From an uncultured Clostridia bacterium (GTDB lineage: Bacteria > Bacillota > Clostridia > Christensenellales > CAG-314), in contig CANQNJ010000012.1 of assembly GCA_947625185.1 (NCBI GenBank), positions 1 through 42,294 of the forward strand: a stretch of DNA of 42,294 bases, read 5' to 3'. The position numbers and the translations under genes are program-made. Positions 15,382 to 25,022 of this stretch are shown here, piece by piece (within the stretch, counting starts at the first letter, position 1; each line of letters opens with the position of its first letter). The notes beneath the pieces were generated by a model that was not told the origin of the DNA, did not search any database, and worked only from the letters and a program-made list of their open reading frames with translations.

Positions 15382-15792
15382 CTACTGTACAAACTTCGCG
15401 ATGAAATCGGGCAGCTCTTCGCGCGCGCCGCTTGCCGTAATGCAGAAGTTGACGTTGTGTTCGCGCGAGATGACTTCCATACCTTGGTACAGCTCCGCAA
15501 GTTGGCTGATGTTGCAATCCAACAAACGGGTGATACCGTCCATATATATCTGTTCTATGTCAAAATTTGCGGCTAACATTCCCTTGATAAAGGACAGAAT
15601 GTCGTGTTGGCTGTGCAAATCGTAAGCCGACGCGTCTACCAGACGGATGTTGCGATGTAGGTCGTGAAGCCGATGATTGCTGCGGTCGAGATAGACGACG
15701 ACGCCTTTGGCGGTCCTTGCGTAATCGTTGGCTTGCTGTACGATGATCTTTGTCTTGCCTGTGCCTTTTGCGCCGTAAATAACTTGTATCAA
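15382..15792 (-). CDS. Small P-loop NTPase of unknown function
   Basis: This 136-residue protein starts at TTG with GGAGG nine bases upstream. It has a Walker A motif GAKGTGKT at residues 7-14 and a probable Walker B in IEQIYMDGI (near residue 82). It ends with a strand-turn ITASG that may be a sensor segment. There is no membrane segment and no second domain. The size and the order of motifs recall minimal RecA/KaiC-like or ATP-binding accessory proteins, but I do not recognise a named family. It is monocistronic, has its own promoter and terminator, and is transcribed divergently from the uvrA-like gene, across a shared regulatory region. Confidence 0.75.
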   Translation of the reverse strand: MIQVIYGAKGTGKTKIIVQQANDYARTAKGVVVYLDRSNHRLHDLHRNIRLVDASAYDLHSQHDILSFIKGMLAANFDIEQIYMDGITRLLDCNISQLAELYQGMEVISREHNVNFCITASGAREELPDFIAKFVQ

Positions 15793-15844
15793 TTGAGTAT
15801 TCCTCCGTTAATTTCTTTGGCGAAGCAAAACTTCACCTATTAAT

Positions 15845-15873
15845 ATTTTAGCGTATTTGTCTCCGAAATTCAA
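15845..15873 (-). promoter_or_regulatory. Promoter of the small P-loop NTPase gene
   Basis: On the minus strand TTGAAT (15868-15873), a 17-base spacer and TAAAAT (15845-15850). Confidence 0.65.
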
Positions 15874-15877
15874 TAGC

Positions 15878-15895
15878 TTTTGCAAATTTGCAAAA
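15878..15895. promoter_or_regulatory. 18-bp perfect palindrome, possible operator
   Basis: TTTTGCAAATTTGCAAAA reads identically on both strands. It sits four bases upstream of the -35 box of the P-loop gene, between the two divergent promoters. A repressor or activator site is possible; no known consensus was matched. Confidence 0.4.
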
Positions 15896-15997
15896 TATTT
15901 TTGACAGGGATGACCCCGACTATAAGCAAAGCGCCGCCTCGGGCGACGCTCGCAGACGGAATAAAACGCAAAATACGCAACGGACCCGTGCGGATAT

Positions 15998-16026
15998 TTG
16001 ATTTTTCGCGCAAAAAGAATTACAAT
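15998..16026 (+). promoter_or_regulatory. Promoter of the uvrA-like/pcrA operon, predicted leaderless
   Basis: TTGATT (15998-16003), a 17-base spacer and TACAAT (16021-16026). The ATG begins at 16033, exactly six bases after the -10 box, so the expected transcription start is the A of the start codon. No Shine-Dalgarno sequence is present. Confidence 0.72.
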
Positions 16027-16032
16027 AAGATT

Positions 16033-18552
16033 ATGAATGAGAAAAATATCCCCGATAAGATAATAATTCGCGGAGGCAGAGTACACAATCTCAAAAACAT
16101 AGACGTTGAGGTGCCTCTTAACAAAATCGTCGCAATAGCGGGCGTATCGGGCAGCGGCAAGTCGTCGCTTGCTCTCGGCATACTGTACGCGGAAGGCTCC
16201 CGCAGATACCTCGAATCGCTGTCCGCCTACACGCGGAGACGTATGACTCAGGCGGAGAAAGCGCAGGTGGACGAAGTACTCTACGTCCCTGCGGCGCTGG
16301 CGTTGAGACAAAGACCCGCCGTACCCGGGATACGCAGCACGTTCGGAACGGGAACGGAACTGCTCAACAGCCTGAGGCTGATGTTCTCGCGGCTTGCCTC
16401 TCATCGCTGTCCCAACGGTCATTACGTTCCGCCCTCTTTCAACGTGGCGGCGGGTACGGAGCTTGTGTGCCCCGTCTGCGGCGAACGCTTCTTTGCGCCG
16501 AGCGCGGAAGAATTGGCATTCAACAGCCGGGGCGCGTGCAAACGCTGCGACGGCACGGGCATCGTGCGTATCGTGGACGAATCGACGTTGGTCCCCGACG
16601 AATCCCTGAGCATCGACCAGGGCGCGGTTGCTCCGTGGCAAACGCTGATGTGGTCGCTGATGAAGGACATATGCCGCGCTATGGGCGTGCGCACCGACGT
16701 CCCGTTCAACACTCTGACCCCCGAAGAACGGAATATCGTATTTCACGGACCCGCCGTAAAGAAAAACATAATTTACCAGAACAAAACAAGCGGCGCAACG
16801 GGCGATATGGACTTCACTTATTTCAACGCCACATATACGGTGGAAAACGCCCTGTCCAAGGTAAAAGACGAAAAGGGAATGAAACGCGTGGAAAAATTTC
16901 TTCGACAGGACATATGCCCCGATTGCGGCGGAACAAGACTGTCGGAAGCAGCCCGCGCCCCGCGACTGAGAGGCATATCTCTTGCCGAAGCCTGCACAAT
17001 GACCCTGTCCGAACTCGTCAATTGGGTAAAAGGCGTGCCGCAGTCTCTCCCCGAAGAAATGCGTCCGATGGCGGAGAGCATATGTCAATCCTTCCTCGAC
17101 GTAGCCAAACGGCTGACGGATCTGGGGTTGTCGTATCTGACATTGGACCGAGCCGCTTCTACCCTGTCCACGGGAGAAAGGCAAAGAATGCAGCTTGCCC
17201 GCGCCGTAAGAAACCGCACCACGGGCGCGCTGTACGTTCTCGACGAACCGTCAATCGGTCTGCACCCGTCCAATATGGAAGGACTTACGGGGGTAATGAA
17301 CGATCTGATCGCCGACGGAAACACCGTCATTCTCGTCGATCACGACGTCAACGCGTTAAAAAACGCCGACTATATGATAGAATTGGGACCGAGCGCGGGC
17401 GCAGGCGGAGGAACGGTCATCGCACAGGGGACGCTTGCCGAAATAGAAAACGACCCCTCGTCCCTCATAGGAGGGTTCCTTTCGGGCAAAAACACCGTGA
17501 TCGCAGGCGCGCATATCAGGTCGGAGGACGTGTTCGCCATAGGCAGGATACACCTGTCGACGTCGGAAATACACACCGTCAAGCCGCTTGAAGCGGACTT
17601 TCCCAAAGGTCGGCTTACAGCAATAACGGGCGTATCCGGTTCCGGAAAAACGACTATGATCCTGGAAAGCCTTATCCCCGCCCTGGAAGCCGACATACGC
17701 GGCGACAAATTGCCGAAACACATAAAGAGCATTTCCGCGCCGGGCATTGCCCGAGTCAAGTTGATAGACTCCGCGCCAATAGGCATCAACGTGCGCTCCA
17801 CCGTGGCGACTTATGCCGACGTCCACGACGAACTGCGCAAAATATACGCAAAAACGCCCGACGCAACGGAACGCGGATACAAGGACGGCGATTTCTCCTA
17901 CAATACGGGCAGATTGCGCTGTCCCGTCTGCGACGGTACGGGTTCGATAAGCCTTGACGTACAATTTCTGCCCGACGTCGAGATCACCTGTCCCGAATGC
18001 GGCGGTTCCCGTTACTCCAAGGAAGCAAGTCTCGTAAAACGCATACCCAAGCACGGAGGCGAAGCGCATACGCTGCCCGAACTTATGGATATGAGCGTTG
18101 ACGAGGCGGCAAACGCCTGTTCCGACCTGCCCGCCGTACAGCGAAAGCTAAACGTATTGCGCGAGTTGGGGTTGGGATATCTTACCCTCGGCGAAGAGAC
18201 GCCCTCCCTTTCCGGCGGAGAAGCGCAAAGGCTGAAACTCGCAAGCGAGATGGGCAAAGCGCAATCGGACACGGTATTCGTATTCGACGAGCCGACAATC
18301 GGACTGCACCCGTCGGACGTCGAGGTGCTGCTGAAAGTATTCCAAACGCTTATCGACAGCGGAGCGACGGTCATCGTCATAGAACACGACCTCGACGTAA
18401 TTGCCAATGCCGACTACGTCATCGATATGGGACCGGGCGGCGGCGAGGACGGTGGGCGAATTGTCGCCTGCGGAACGCCGCGCGAAATATGCGAAAACTT
18501 GTCGAGCATTACGGGCAAATATCTCAAATCCTACGCGAAAAATCTTGGGTGA
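16033..18552 (+). CDS. UvrA2-type ABC ATPase (UvrA paralogue)
   Basis: This 839-residue protein has two ABC modules of the UvrA class: Walker A GVSGSGKSS and GVSGSGKTT, signatures STGERQRMQLA and LSGGEAQRLKLA, Walker B LYVLDEPS and VFVFDEPT. Two zinc-binding segments are visible (CPVCGERF/CKRCDGTG and CPVCDGTG/CPECGGSR). It is about 100 residues shorter than canonical UvrA; the stretch after STFGTGTELLNSLRLMF leads straight to the first zinc finger, so the UvrB-binding domain seems to be missing. This marks it as UvrA2-like, a class tied to DNA-damage tolerance or resistance to DNA-binding drugs, and not the housekeeping nucleotide excision subunit. The pcrA-type helicase gene follows after four bases. 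Confidence 0.88.
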   Translation: MNEKNIPDKIIIRGGRVHNLKNIDVEVPLNKIVAIAGVSGSGKSSLALGILYAEGSRRYLESLSAYTRRRMTQAEKAQVDEVLYVPAALALRQRPAVPGIRSTFGTGTELLNSLRLMFSRLASHRCPNGHYVPPSFNVAAGTELVCPVCGERFFAPSAEELAFNSRGACKRCDGTGIVRIVDESTLVPDESLSIDQGAVAPWQTLMWSLMKDICRAMGVRTDVPFNTLTPEERNIVFHGPAVKKNIIYQNKTSGATGDMDFTYFNATYTVENALSKVKDEKGMKRVEKFLRQDICPDCGGTRLSEAARAPRLRGISLAEACTMTLSELVNWVKGVPQSLPEEMRPMAESICQSFLDVAKRLTDLGLSYLTLDRAASTLSTGERQRMQLARAVRNRTTGALYVLDEPSIGLHPSNMEGLTGVMNDLIADGNTVILVDHDVNALKNADYMIELGPSAGAGGGTVIAQGTLAEIENDPSSLIGGFLSGKNTVIAGAHIRSEDVFAIGRIHLSTSEIHTVKPLEADFPKGRLTAITGVSGSGKTTMILESLIPALEADIRGDKLPKHIKSISAPGIARVKLIDSAPIGINVRSTVATYADVHDELRKIYAKTPDATERGYKDGDFSYNTGRLRCPVCDGTGSISLDVQFLPDVEITCPECGGSRYSKEASLVKRIPKHGGEAHTLPELMDMSVDEAANACSDLPAVQRKLNVLRELGLGYLTLGEETPSLSGGEAQRLKLASEMGKAQSDTVFVFDEPTIGLHPSDVEVLLKVFQTLIDSGATVIVIEHDLDVIANADYVIDMGPGGGEDGGRIVACGTPREICENLSSITGKYLKSYAKNLG

Positions 18553-18556
18553 TACG

Positions 18557-20710
18557 ATGAAGGACGACCTCACACTGTTAAACGACGAACAACTTGCCGC
18601 CGTAACAACCACCGAGGGCTTTGTACGGCTAATTGCGGGCGCCGGATCCGGCAAAACGCGAGCGCTTACGCACAGGTTTGCCTTTCTGGTAAACGAATTG
18701 GGCATACTGCCGCACAATATCCTTTGCGTGACATTTACCAACAAAGCCGCCAACGAAATGAGACAGCGCATACACAACCTGATCGGAGACCGCGACACGG
18801 GATACATCAATACGTTTCACGGCTTCTGCGTATCCGTATTGCAAGAGGACGGGTACGCCGTCGGCTATCCGAAAAACTTCCTCGTGTTGGACAACAGCGA
18901 CATCGACTCGATGCTCGGCATAATCTACGAAGAACGCGGACTAACGCTGAGGGACAAGACCTTTGCCGACGCGCGCGATATGATAGAGATACAGAAGCTG
19001 TTCAAGAAACCGGATTATTACTCGGATATGATCGATATGCCGTTGGACGCCCTGCACGACAAATATCTCGCCGCCACGCAAACGGACGAGATAATCTTCT
19101 ACGGATACCTCTATCAGGAGAAAAAGTGTTTCGGATTGGATTACAACGATCTGATCAAATTTACGCTGTATATATTCTCGCAAAGCGACGAGATTCGTCT
19201 TAAATGGCAAAAACGCCTCGAATACATAATGATAGACGAATTTCAGGATATAGACAGCCTGCAATACGAATTGATGGAAGCGTTGTGCGGCTATCACAAG
19301 AATTTGTTTATCGTGGGAGACCCCGACCAGACCATCTACACCTGGCGAGGCGCCAACGTCAAGTTCTTGTCCGACTTCGACAAACGATATCCCGACACAA
19401 AGACGGTGACTATGCTGAAAAATTACCGCTCCACTCCGCAGATATTGGCTGCGGCAAATTCTCTGATAGACAAGAACTCTATGAGAATAAAGAAATCCCT
19501 CGTGCCGACGCTCGACGACGGTGAATCCGTATTGGTTCACCCCGCCGAGAACGCCGAAGCGGAAGCAAATTGGATAGTCTCGCAAATACGCCTGTTGGCG
19601 TCGCAAGGCGTCGATTACGGCAACGTCGCAGTGCTGTATCGGGCGCACTACGTCACCCGCGCCTTGGAAGAGGCTATGCTGCAAGAAAAAATGCCCTATC
19701 GCATTTACAGCGGCGTTCCCTTCTTCGGACGGGAAGAAATAAAAAACGCGTTGAGCTACCTGCGGATGGTAGTTGCCGAAGACGACCTTTCCTTCCGCCG
19801 AATAGTCAACGTCCCCAAGAGAAACATCGGCAAAAGGCGTATGGAATATCTGGAAAAATACGCGCAGGAACACAATTGTACTCTGTACAACGCGTTGAAA
19901 AAGAACCTTGACGACGAATTGTTCAAAAACACGAAGGCGAATTCGTTCGTGAACTTCGTCGAAAGATTTGCCTGCGATGCGGGCAGCTATTCCGTATCCG
20001 ATCTGCTGGCGGCGGTACTGAACGAAAGCGGATACGAGTCTTTGCTGAGGACGGAAGGCAGCAGGGAGCGATTGGACAATCTGGCAGAACTCAAACAGTC
20101 CGTACGGGACTACGAGATCACCTGCGGCGAAGAAGCCTCGCCCGCGCATTATCTCGCACATGTAGCGCTGTTTACCAATGCCGACGCGGAGGTGGGCGCG
20201 GACAAGGTAAAACTGATGACCGTCCACGCCGCCAAGGGGTTGGAATTCGACTATGTGTTTCTGTGCGGTATGGACGAGGGCATATTTCCTTCGAGGAAAA
20301 TAAAGGATATGCTCGGTATGGAAGAGGAACGCAGATTGGCTTTCGTTGCCATCACCCGTGCGAAAAAGCGGTTGTTCCTCTCCTACGCGGAGGGACGCAA
20401 CTTCGACGGTTCGCCGCGCTACCCATCCCGCTTCATACTCGATATCGACGAGAATCTGACGGAATACACGCAAAAACCCTCCGACTCGTTGATAGCAAAC
20501 GCGCGCGATTACATAAGATTTACCGAGAAATATATGCCGGAAAACGCAGACGGCTCCGTCTTTGCGATAGGAACGCGCATAAAAAACGAATACCTCGGCG
20601 AAGGCACCGTTACGGATATAGATACGGAGAGACGTTCATATATCGTACAATTCGACAATCTTACCACGCCGAGAATGATATCCTTCCGCGCAAAACTTAC
20701 CCGCGTATAG
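18557..20710 (+). CDS. pcrA: PcrA/UvrD-type superfamily 1 DNA helicase
   Basis: This 717-residue ATP-dependent 3'-5' helicase acts in repair and in removal of bound proteins from DNA. Motifs in order: Q-motif LNDEQLAAV, motif I GAGSGKT, motif II DEFQD, motif III GDPDQTIYTWRGA, motif V TVHAAKGLEFDYVF and motif VI AFVAITRAKKRL. A Tudor-like C-terminal segment (GTRIKNEYLGEGTVTDID...) resembles the RNA-polymerase-binding tail of PcrA. The longer open frame reaches back into the uvrA-like gene, but ATG 18557 matches family starts. The four-base gap suggests translational coupling with the UvrA2-type protein. Confidence 0.93.
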   Translation: MKDDLTLLNDEQLAAVTTTEGFVRLIAGAGSGKTRALTHRFAFLVNELGILPHNILCVTFTNKAANEMRQRIHNLIGDRDTGYINTFHGFCVSVLQEDGYAVGYPKNFLVLDNSDIDSMLGIIYEERGLTLRDKTFADARDMIEIQKLFKKPDYYSDMIDMPLDALHDKYLAATQTDEIIFYGYLYQEKKCFGLDYNDLIKFTLYIFSQSDEIRLKWQKRLEYIMIDEFQDIDSLQYELMEALCGYHKNLFIVGDPDQTIYTWRGANVKFLSDFDKRYPDTKTVTMLKNYRSTPQILAAANSLIDKNSMRIKKSLVPTLDDGESVLVHPAENAEAEANWIVSQIRLLASQGVDYGNVAVLYRAHYVTRALEEAMLQEKMPYRIYSGVPFFGREEIKNALSYLRMVVAEDDLSFRRIVNVPKRNIGKRRMEYLEKYAQEHNCTLYNALKKNLDDELFKNTKANSFVNFVERFACDAGSYSVSDLLAAVLNESGYESLLRTEGSRERLDNLAELKQSVRDYEITCGEEASPAHYLAHVALFTNADAEVGADKVKLMTVHAAKGLEFDYVFLCGMDEGIFPSRKIKDMLGMEEERRLAFVAITRAKKRLFLSYAEGRNFDGSPRYPSRFILDIDENLTEYTQKPSDSLIANARDYIRFTEKYMPENADGSVFAIGTRIKNEYLGEGTVTDIDTERRSYIVQFDNLTTPRMISFRAKLTRV

Positions 20711-20737
20711 TCATTACGAAAGAGCCTACAAATTATT

Positions 20738-20769
20738 CAAGACGGCCTGACATATGTCAGACCGTCTTG
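20738..20769. terminator. Hairpin between convergent pcrA and hydA
   Basis: CAAGACGG and CCGTCTTG flank the palindrome CTGACATATGTCAG. The long stem could end transcription from both sides, although only weak T-runs follow. An outer pair ATTACGA/TCGTAAT extends it. Confidence 0.5.
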
Positions 20770-20879
20770 TCGTAATTGCATACCTGAGTAATATTACTTC
20801 GGCGATACCGAATCGCGCGAAAATTTCGGACGGAAAACAGTCGAAATTCAACGCAAATGGCACAATGGGGTCGGGTTTT

Positions 20880-22619
20880 TTATTCCTTGATATACTTGGG
20901 AAGCGCCTGATAACGGGTGTGAAGCAGCCTATGCGCTTCCTCGCCGCACGGCTCTCCGATGTAGTCGGCGTACAGCTTGACGAGGCTGTGATTGTCGTGA
21001 CTGCGGCGCATATACATAGACTTATCCGCCGCGTACAGCACGCCCGCGCGCGCCGCGGCTATCTCCGTCTTGTGCTTGACTATCGTCGCACGTATCGGCT
21101 GTCCGCCGCCCATTACGCAGCCGCCCGGGCAAGTCATAACTTCGATGAATTGATAGTCGGACTCGCCGCGTTTGACGGCGCTGCATATCTCGTCGACGTT
21201 GTTGAGTCCGTTGACGACGGCGACATTGACCGTCCTGCCCCCTATATTGTAGCTTGCCGACTTTACTCCCGCAAGTCCGCGCACTTCGGCAAACTCCAAC
21301 GGCACAAAGCGCGCGTCGGGATCCAAAATGCTTGCCGCGGTACGCAAAGCCGCTTCCATAACGCCGCCCGTCGCTCCGAAGATCATACCCGCGCCGCTGT
21401 ACTCTCCGAACGGATTGTCTGGCTCGCTGTCCGGCAGTTCATTGAGCAAAATACCGTTTTCCTTGCACATGCTGCTCAACTCTCTTGTGGTGATGACGGC
21501 GTCCACGTCGGCGTATTTGTCCGTAAAAGTACGATGTTTCTCGCCCTTCTTGGCGGTGCAGGGCATAACGGTGACTACAAACAAATCTTCGGGGGCTATA
21601 CCCTCGATCTTTCCGAAAATATGCTTTACGAGCGCGCCGAACATCTGTTGCGGCGACTTGCAGCTGCTGAGATTGTCAAGCAATTCGGGATGGTTCTTGC
21701 GAATATAATTGATCCATCCGGGACAACAGCTTGTAAACATAGGCAATTTGCCGCCGCGGGTAATACGCTCTACGAGTTCGTGCGCCTCTTCCATAATGGT
21801 AAAGTCGGCGGATGCGTTGACATCGAACACCTTGTTGAATCCGAGGTACCTCAGCGCGGTATTTATCTTGCCCTGACAGTTGGTGCCGACGGGCATATCG
21901 AATGCTTCGGCAAGCGCGGCGCGCACCGACGGAGCGTATCCGACAACCACATATTTATGCGGATTGGCAAGGGCTTCCTGCACGCGCGTGATCTCCTCCT
22001 TCTCCTGCAAAGCGCCCGTGGGACAGACGTTGATGCACTGACCGCAACCCACGCAGGGAGTATTGACCAATTTCATATCGAACGGACAGGCGACGTGGGT
22101 GGCGAAACCGCGTTCGTTGGCACCGATAACGCCCACGCCCTGTTGCCGCCGACATACGGCGATACACCTGCGGCAAAGTATGCACTTGCTGTTGTCGCGG
22201 ATAAGGTAGTCGGTGCTGTCGTCATAGACGAATTCGCGCGGGGTGCCTTCGAAACGGTGACTGTCGCAATCATATTTGTGCGACAGACGCTGCAACTCGC
22301 AGTTGGTATTGCGCTCGCAACTGAGGCAATCCTTGCGATGATCGCTCAAAATCAATTCTATCGTTGTCTTGCGGCTGTTGAGTACGCGCGGCGTGTTGGT
22401 AAACACTTCCATTCCTTCGCGAACGGGGTATTCGCAAGCGGCGACGAGGGTGTTCATCCCCTTTACCTCCACAACGCACACGCGGCAGGCGCCGAGTTCG
22501 CTGATGCCTTTGAGATGGCACAGCGTAGGTATCTTGATGCCGATACTGCGGGCGGCTTCGAGCAAAGTACTGCCTTCCTTGACATATACGGGAATATTGT
22601 TTATTTTAAGTCCTATCAT
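20880..22619 (-). CDS. hydA: [FeFe] hydrogenase catalytic subunit HydA
   Basis: This 579-residue cytosolic enzyme makes or oxidises H2. The N-terminus holds a [2Fe-2S] domain (Cys34, 45, 48, 62), a His-ligated [4Fe-4S] cluster (His94, Cys98, 101, 107) and two ferredoxin clusters (CILCRRCIAVC at 146-156, CVGCGQCINVC at 189-199). The H-cluster motifs are TSCCPGW (296-302), MPCTAKKGE (352-360) and EVMTCPGGCVMGGGQP (493-508). A small-subunit-like C-terminus follows. The ATG at 22619 has GGAGGAG upstream. Linkage to hydB and hydC indicates the trimeric group A3 type, which couples NADH and reduced ferredoxin to H2 (electron confurcation/bifurcation). Confidence 0.96.
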   Translation of the reverse strand: MIGLKINNIPVYVKEGSTLLEAARSIGIKIPTLCHLKGISELGACRVCVVEVKGMNTLVAACEYPVREGMEVFTNTPRVLNSRKTTIELILSDHRKDCLSCERNTNCELQRLSHKYDCDSHRFEGTPREFVYDDSTDYLIRDNSKCILCRRCIAVCRRQQGVGVIGANERGFATHVACPFDMKLVNTPCVGCGQCINVCPTGALQEKEEITRVQEALANPHKYVVVGYAPSVRAALAEAFDMPVGTNCQGKINTALRYLGFNKVFDVNASADFTIMEEAHELVERITRGGKLPMFTSCCPGWINYIRKNHPELLDNLSSCKSPQQMFGALVKHIFGKIEGIAPEDLFVVTVMPCTAKKGEKHRTFTDKYADVDAVITTRELSSMCKENGILLNELPDSEPDNPFGEYSGAGMIFGATGGVMEAALRTAASILDPDARFVPLEFAEVRGLAGVKSASYNIGGRTVNVAVVNGLNNVDEICSAVKRGESDYQFIEVMTCPGGCVMGGGQPIRATIVKHKTEIAAARAGVLYAADKSMYMRRSHDNHSLVKLYADYIGEPCGEEAHRLLHTRYQALPKYIKE

Positions 22620-22630
22620 AATCTCCTCCG

Positions 22631-24496
22631 TTACGCCTTTACTATCGCGCCGAATCGGCAATTGGACGCGCAAAGACCGCACTTGATACATTTATCGGGA
22701 TCGATACGGTGCGGTTCGCGAACGGCGCCGTCGATAGCTCCGACGGGACAGTTGCGTGCGCATAACGTACAGCCCTTGCACTTGGACGGATCTATCTCGT
22801 ACTTCAACAACGCCTTGCACACTCCGGCGGGACAACGCTTCTCCACGATGTGCGCGATATATTCCTCACGGAAGTACTTCAACGTGGACAGTACGGGGTT
22901 GGGCGCGCTCTGTCCCAATCCGCACAAAGAGTTATCCTTGATGTAGTAGCACAGCTGCTCCATTTTGTCCAGATCTTCGAGAGTGGCTTTGCCATCCGTC
23001 ACCTTGCACAGCATCTCGTACAATCTGCGCGTACCTATACGGCAGGGCGTGCATTTGCCGCAGCTCTCGTCCACGGTAAATTGCAGATAGAACTTGGCGA
23101 TATCCACCATGCAGTTGTCCTCGTCCAATACGATAAGACCTCCGCTGCCCATCATAGAGCCGATAGACGCAAGACTCTCGTAATCGATGGGGATATCCTG
23201 ATAACTTGCGGGGATACAGCCGCCGCTCGGTCCGCCCGTCTGGGCGGCTTTGAACTTCTTGCCGTTGGGAATACCGCCGCCTATGTCGTATATGATCTCT
23301 TTCAGAGTGGTCCCCATCGGGATCTCGACAAGCCCCGTATTGTTGATCTTGCCTCCCAACGCAAACACCTTGGTCCCCTTGCTGCGCTCGGTGCCTATCG
23401 TATTGTAACTCTCCGCGCCGTTGAGTATTATCTGCGCCACGTTGGCATATGTTTCCACGTTATTGAGCAACGTGGGCTTGCCGAACAGACCTTTCTCCGC
23501 GGGAAACGGCGGACGAGGACGCGGTTCGCCGCGATGTCCCTCGATACTCGTCATAAGCGCCGTCTCTTCGCCGCACACGAAAGCTCCCGCCCCGAGACGT
23601 ATTTCCAGATCGAAGCTGAAATCCGTACCGAATATGTTTTTGCCGAGCAATCCGTAATTACGCGCCTGCTCTATCGCGATGGCGAGACGCTGAACGGCGA
23701 TCGGATACTCCGCGCGCACATACACATACCCTTGATCCGCGCCCACGGCGTAGGCGGCTATCTCCATAGCCTCTATCACGCAGTGGGGATCGCCCTCCAA
23801 TACGGAACGGTCCATAAACGCGCCCGGGTCGCCCTCGTCGGCGTTGCAGCAGACGAACTTCTTGTCGCCCTGCGCTTCCTTGGTAAACTTCCATTTTCTG
23901 CCCGTAAGAAAGCCTGCGCCGCCTCTGCCGCGCAAACCCGAAGCCGTCACCGTGTCTATCACTTCGTCGCGCGACATCTCCGTAAGCGCCTTGTACAGAG
24001 CGAAATATCCGTCCCGCGCGATATATTCGTCTATATTCTCGGGGTCGATCACGCCGCAGTTGCGCAATGCGTGCCGCAATTGACGGCAATAACTTTCTAT
24101 CTCGTCAAAAGGCTTGGTTTTGCCGTCGGCGTCGACATACAACAGCCTCTGCACCTCGACGTTGTTGACGAGGTGGCTGTCCACTATCTCCTCTGCGTCC
24201 TCGGGCTTGACGTGACTGTAAAATGTGCCGTCGGGATACACCACGACGACGGGACCTGCCGCGCACAGTCCGAAGCACCCCGTCTGTCCGACGTGTACGC
24301 GATCGAGTCCTCTCTCGGCGACAAGCTCCGCCAGACGTTGACGTATCTTCTGCGAATTGTTGGACGAGCAGCCCGTCGATCCGCACACCAACACCTGACG
24401 GTCGTAATTCATCCCCGTAAGAGCGGAATGCGTCGCTCGGTTGCCTACGCTTTTGAAGGTTTCTTCTTTGATTTGCCGCAATCTGTTTATATCCAT
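22631..24496 (-). CDS. hydB: NADH-binding flavoprotein subunit HydB (NuoF-like)
   Basis: This 621-residue subunit binds FMN and NAD(H) and exchanges electrons with HydA. An N-terminal thioredoxin-like [2Fe-2S] domain (VLVCGSTGCSS, GQTGCFGLC) is followed by the NuoF core with GRGGAGFLTGRKW and NADEGDPGAFMDR. The [4Fe-4S] motif CGKCTPCRIGTRR follows, and the C-terminus adds two ferredoxin clusters (CKGCTLCARNC, CIKCGLCASNC). This domain order is that of HydB from bifurcating hydrogenases. It follows hydC by four bases and precedes hydA by 11. Confidence 0.96.
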   Translation of the reverse strand: MDINRLRQIKEETFKSVGNRATHSALTGMNYDRQVLVCGSTGCSSNNSQKIRQRLAELVAERGLDRVHVGQTGCFGLCAAGPVVVVYPDGTFYSHVKPEDAEEIVDSHLVNNVEVQRLLYVDADGKTKPFDEIESYCRQLRHALRNCGVIDPENIDEYIARDGYFALYKALTEMSRDEVIDTVTASGLRGRGGAGFLTGRKWKFTKEAQGDKKFVCCNADEGDPGAFMDRSVLEGDPHCVIEAMEIAAYAVGADQGYVYVRAEYPIAVQRLAIAIEQARNYGLLGKNIFGTDFSFDLEIRLGAGAFVCGEETALMTSIEGHRGEPRPRPPFPAEKGLFGKPTLLNNVETYANVAQIILNGAESYNTIGTERSKGTKVFALGGKINNTGLVEIPMGTTLKEIIYDIGGGIPNGKKFKAAQTGGPSGGCIPASYQDIPIDYESLASIGSMMGSGGLIVLDEDNCMVDIAKFYLQFTVDESCGKCTPCRIGTRRLYEMLCKVTDGKATLEDLDKMEQLCYYIKDNSLCGLGQSAPNPVLSTLKYFREEYIAHIVEKRCPAGVCKALLKYEIDPSKCKGCTLCARNCPVGAIDGAVREPHRIDPDKCIKCGLCASNCRFGAIVKA

Positions 24497-24500
24497 AACG

Positions 24501-24995
24501 TTACGCCCTCCTGTATTTGTCCAGGATCTTTTCCACGTCGTCCGGCTTGATACGTCCGTAAACGTCGTCGTTGACCGTCATAACGGGCGCCATACCGCAA
24601 CAACCAACACAACGGGTGGCATCCAGACTGAACAGTCTGTCCTCGGTACACTCGCCGCTGTCTATCCCCAATATCTGCCGCAGCCTGTCGTATATTGCCT
24701 GACTGCCGTTGACATAGCACGCCGTGCCTAAACATATGCCGATACGGTACTTTCCCTTGGGATAAAGGGAGAATTGCGAATAGAACGTGGCAACGCCGTA
24801 AACTTCCGACAGAGTAACGCCCAATTCGTCGGCGATAATGCTCTGCACCTCGTACGGCAGATATCCGTACAATCCCTGCGCAAACTGCATTGCCGGCATA
24901 AGCGCGCCCTCTTTCGTTTTCAGTTCGCGCAATTTGAGACGGAGCGCCTGTTCCTGTTCGGGCGTTCCGTCAAACGGCAAAGTAGAACCCTTCAT
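24501..24995 (-). CDS. hydC: [2Fe-2S] subunit HydC (NuoE-like)
   Basis: This 164-residue thioredoxin-fold ferredoxin completes the HydABC complex. Its cluster ligands are in ICLGTACYVNGS and RCVGCCGMAP. The N-terminal helical part (LMPAMQFAQGLYGYLP) is typical of NuoE. It is the first gene of the hydCBA operon, with GGAGGATG just before the start. Confidence 0.95.
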   Translation of the reverse strand: MKGSTLPFDGTPEQEQALRLKLRELKTKEGALMPAMQFAQGLYGYLPYEVQSIIADELGVTLSEVYGVATFYSQFSLYPKGKYRIGICLGTACYVNGSQAIYDRLRQILGIDSGECTEDRLFSLDATRCVGCCGMAPVMTVNDDVYGRIKPDDVEKILDKYRRA

Positions 24996-25022
24996 TTGTC
25001 ATCCTCCAAAAGCGTATTTTGC

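Noticed and set aside
18941-20473. A 510-residue minus-strand frame opposite pcrA
   Set aside because: Antisense shadow of the helicase gene; no ribosome-binding site or domain.
20754-22946. A 730-residue open frame on the plus strand opposite hydA
   Set aside because: It lies antisense to a fully recognisable hydrogenase gene, shows no domain, and reflects the codon bias of the opposite strand.
22850-24550. A 566-residue open frame opposite hydB
   Set aside because: Antisense shadow of hydB with no family match and low-complexity His/Arg/Leu composition.
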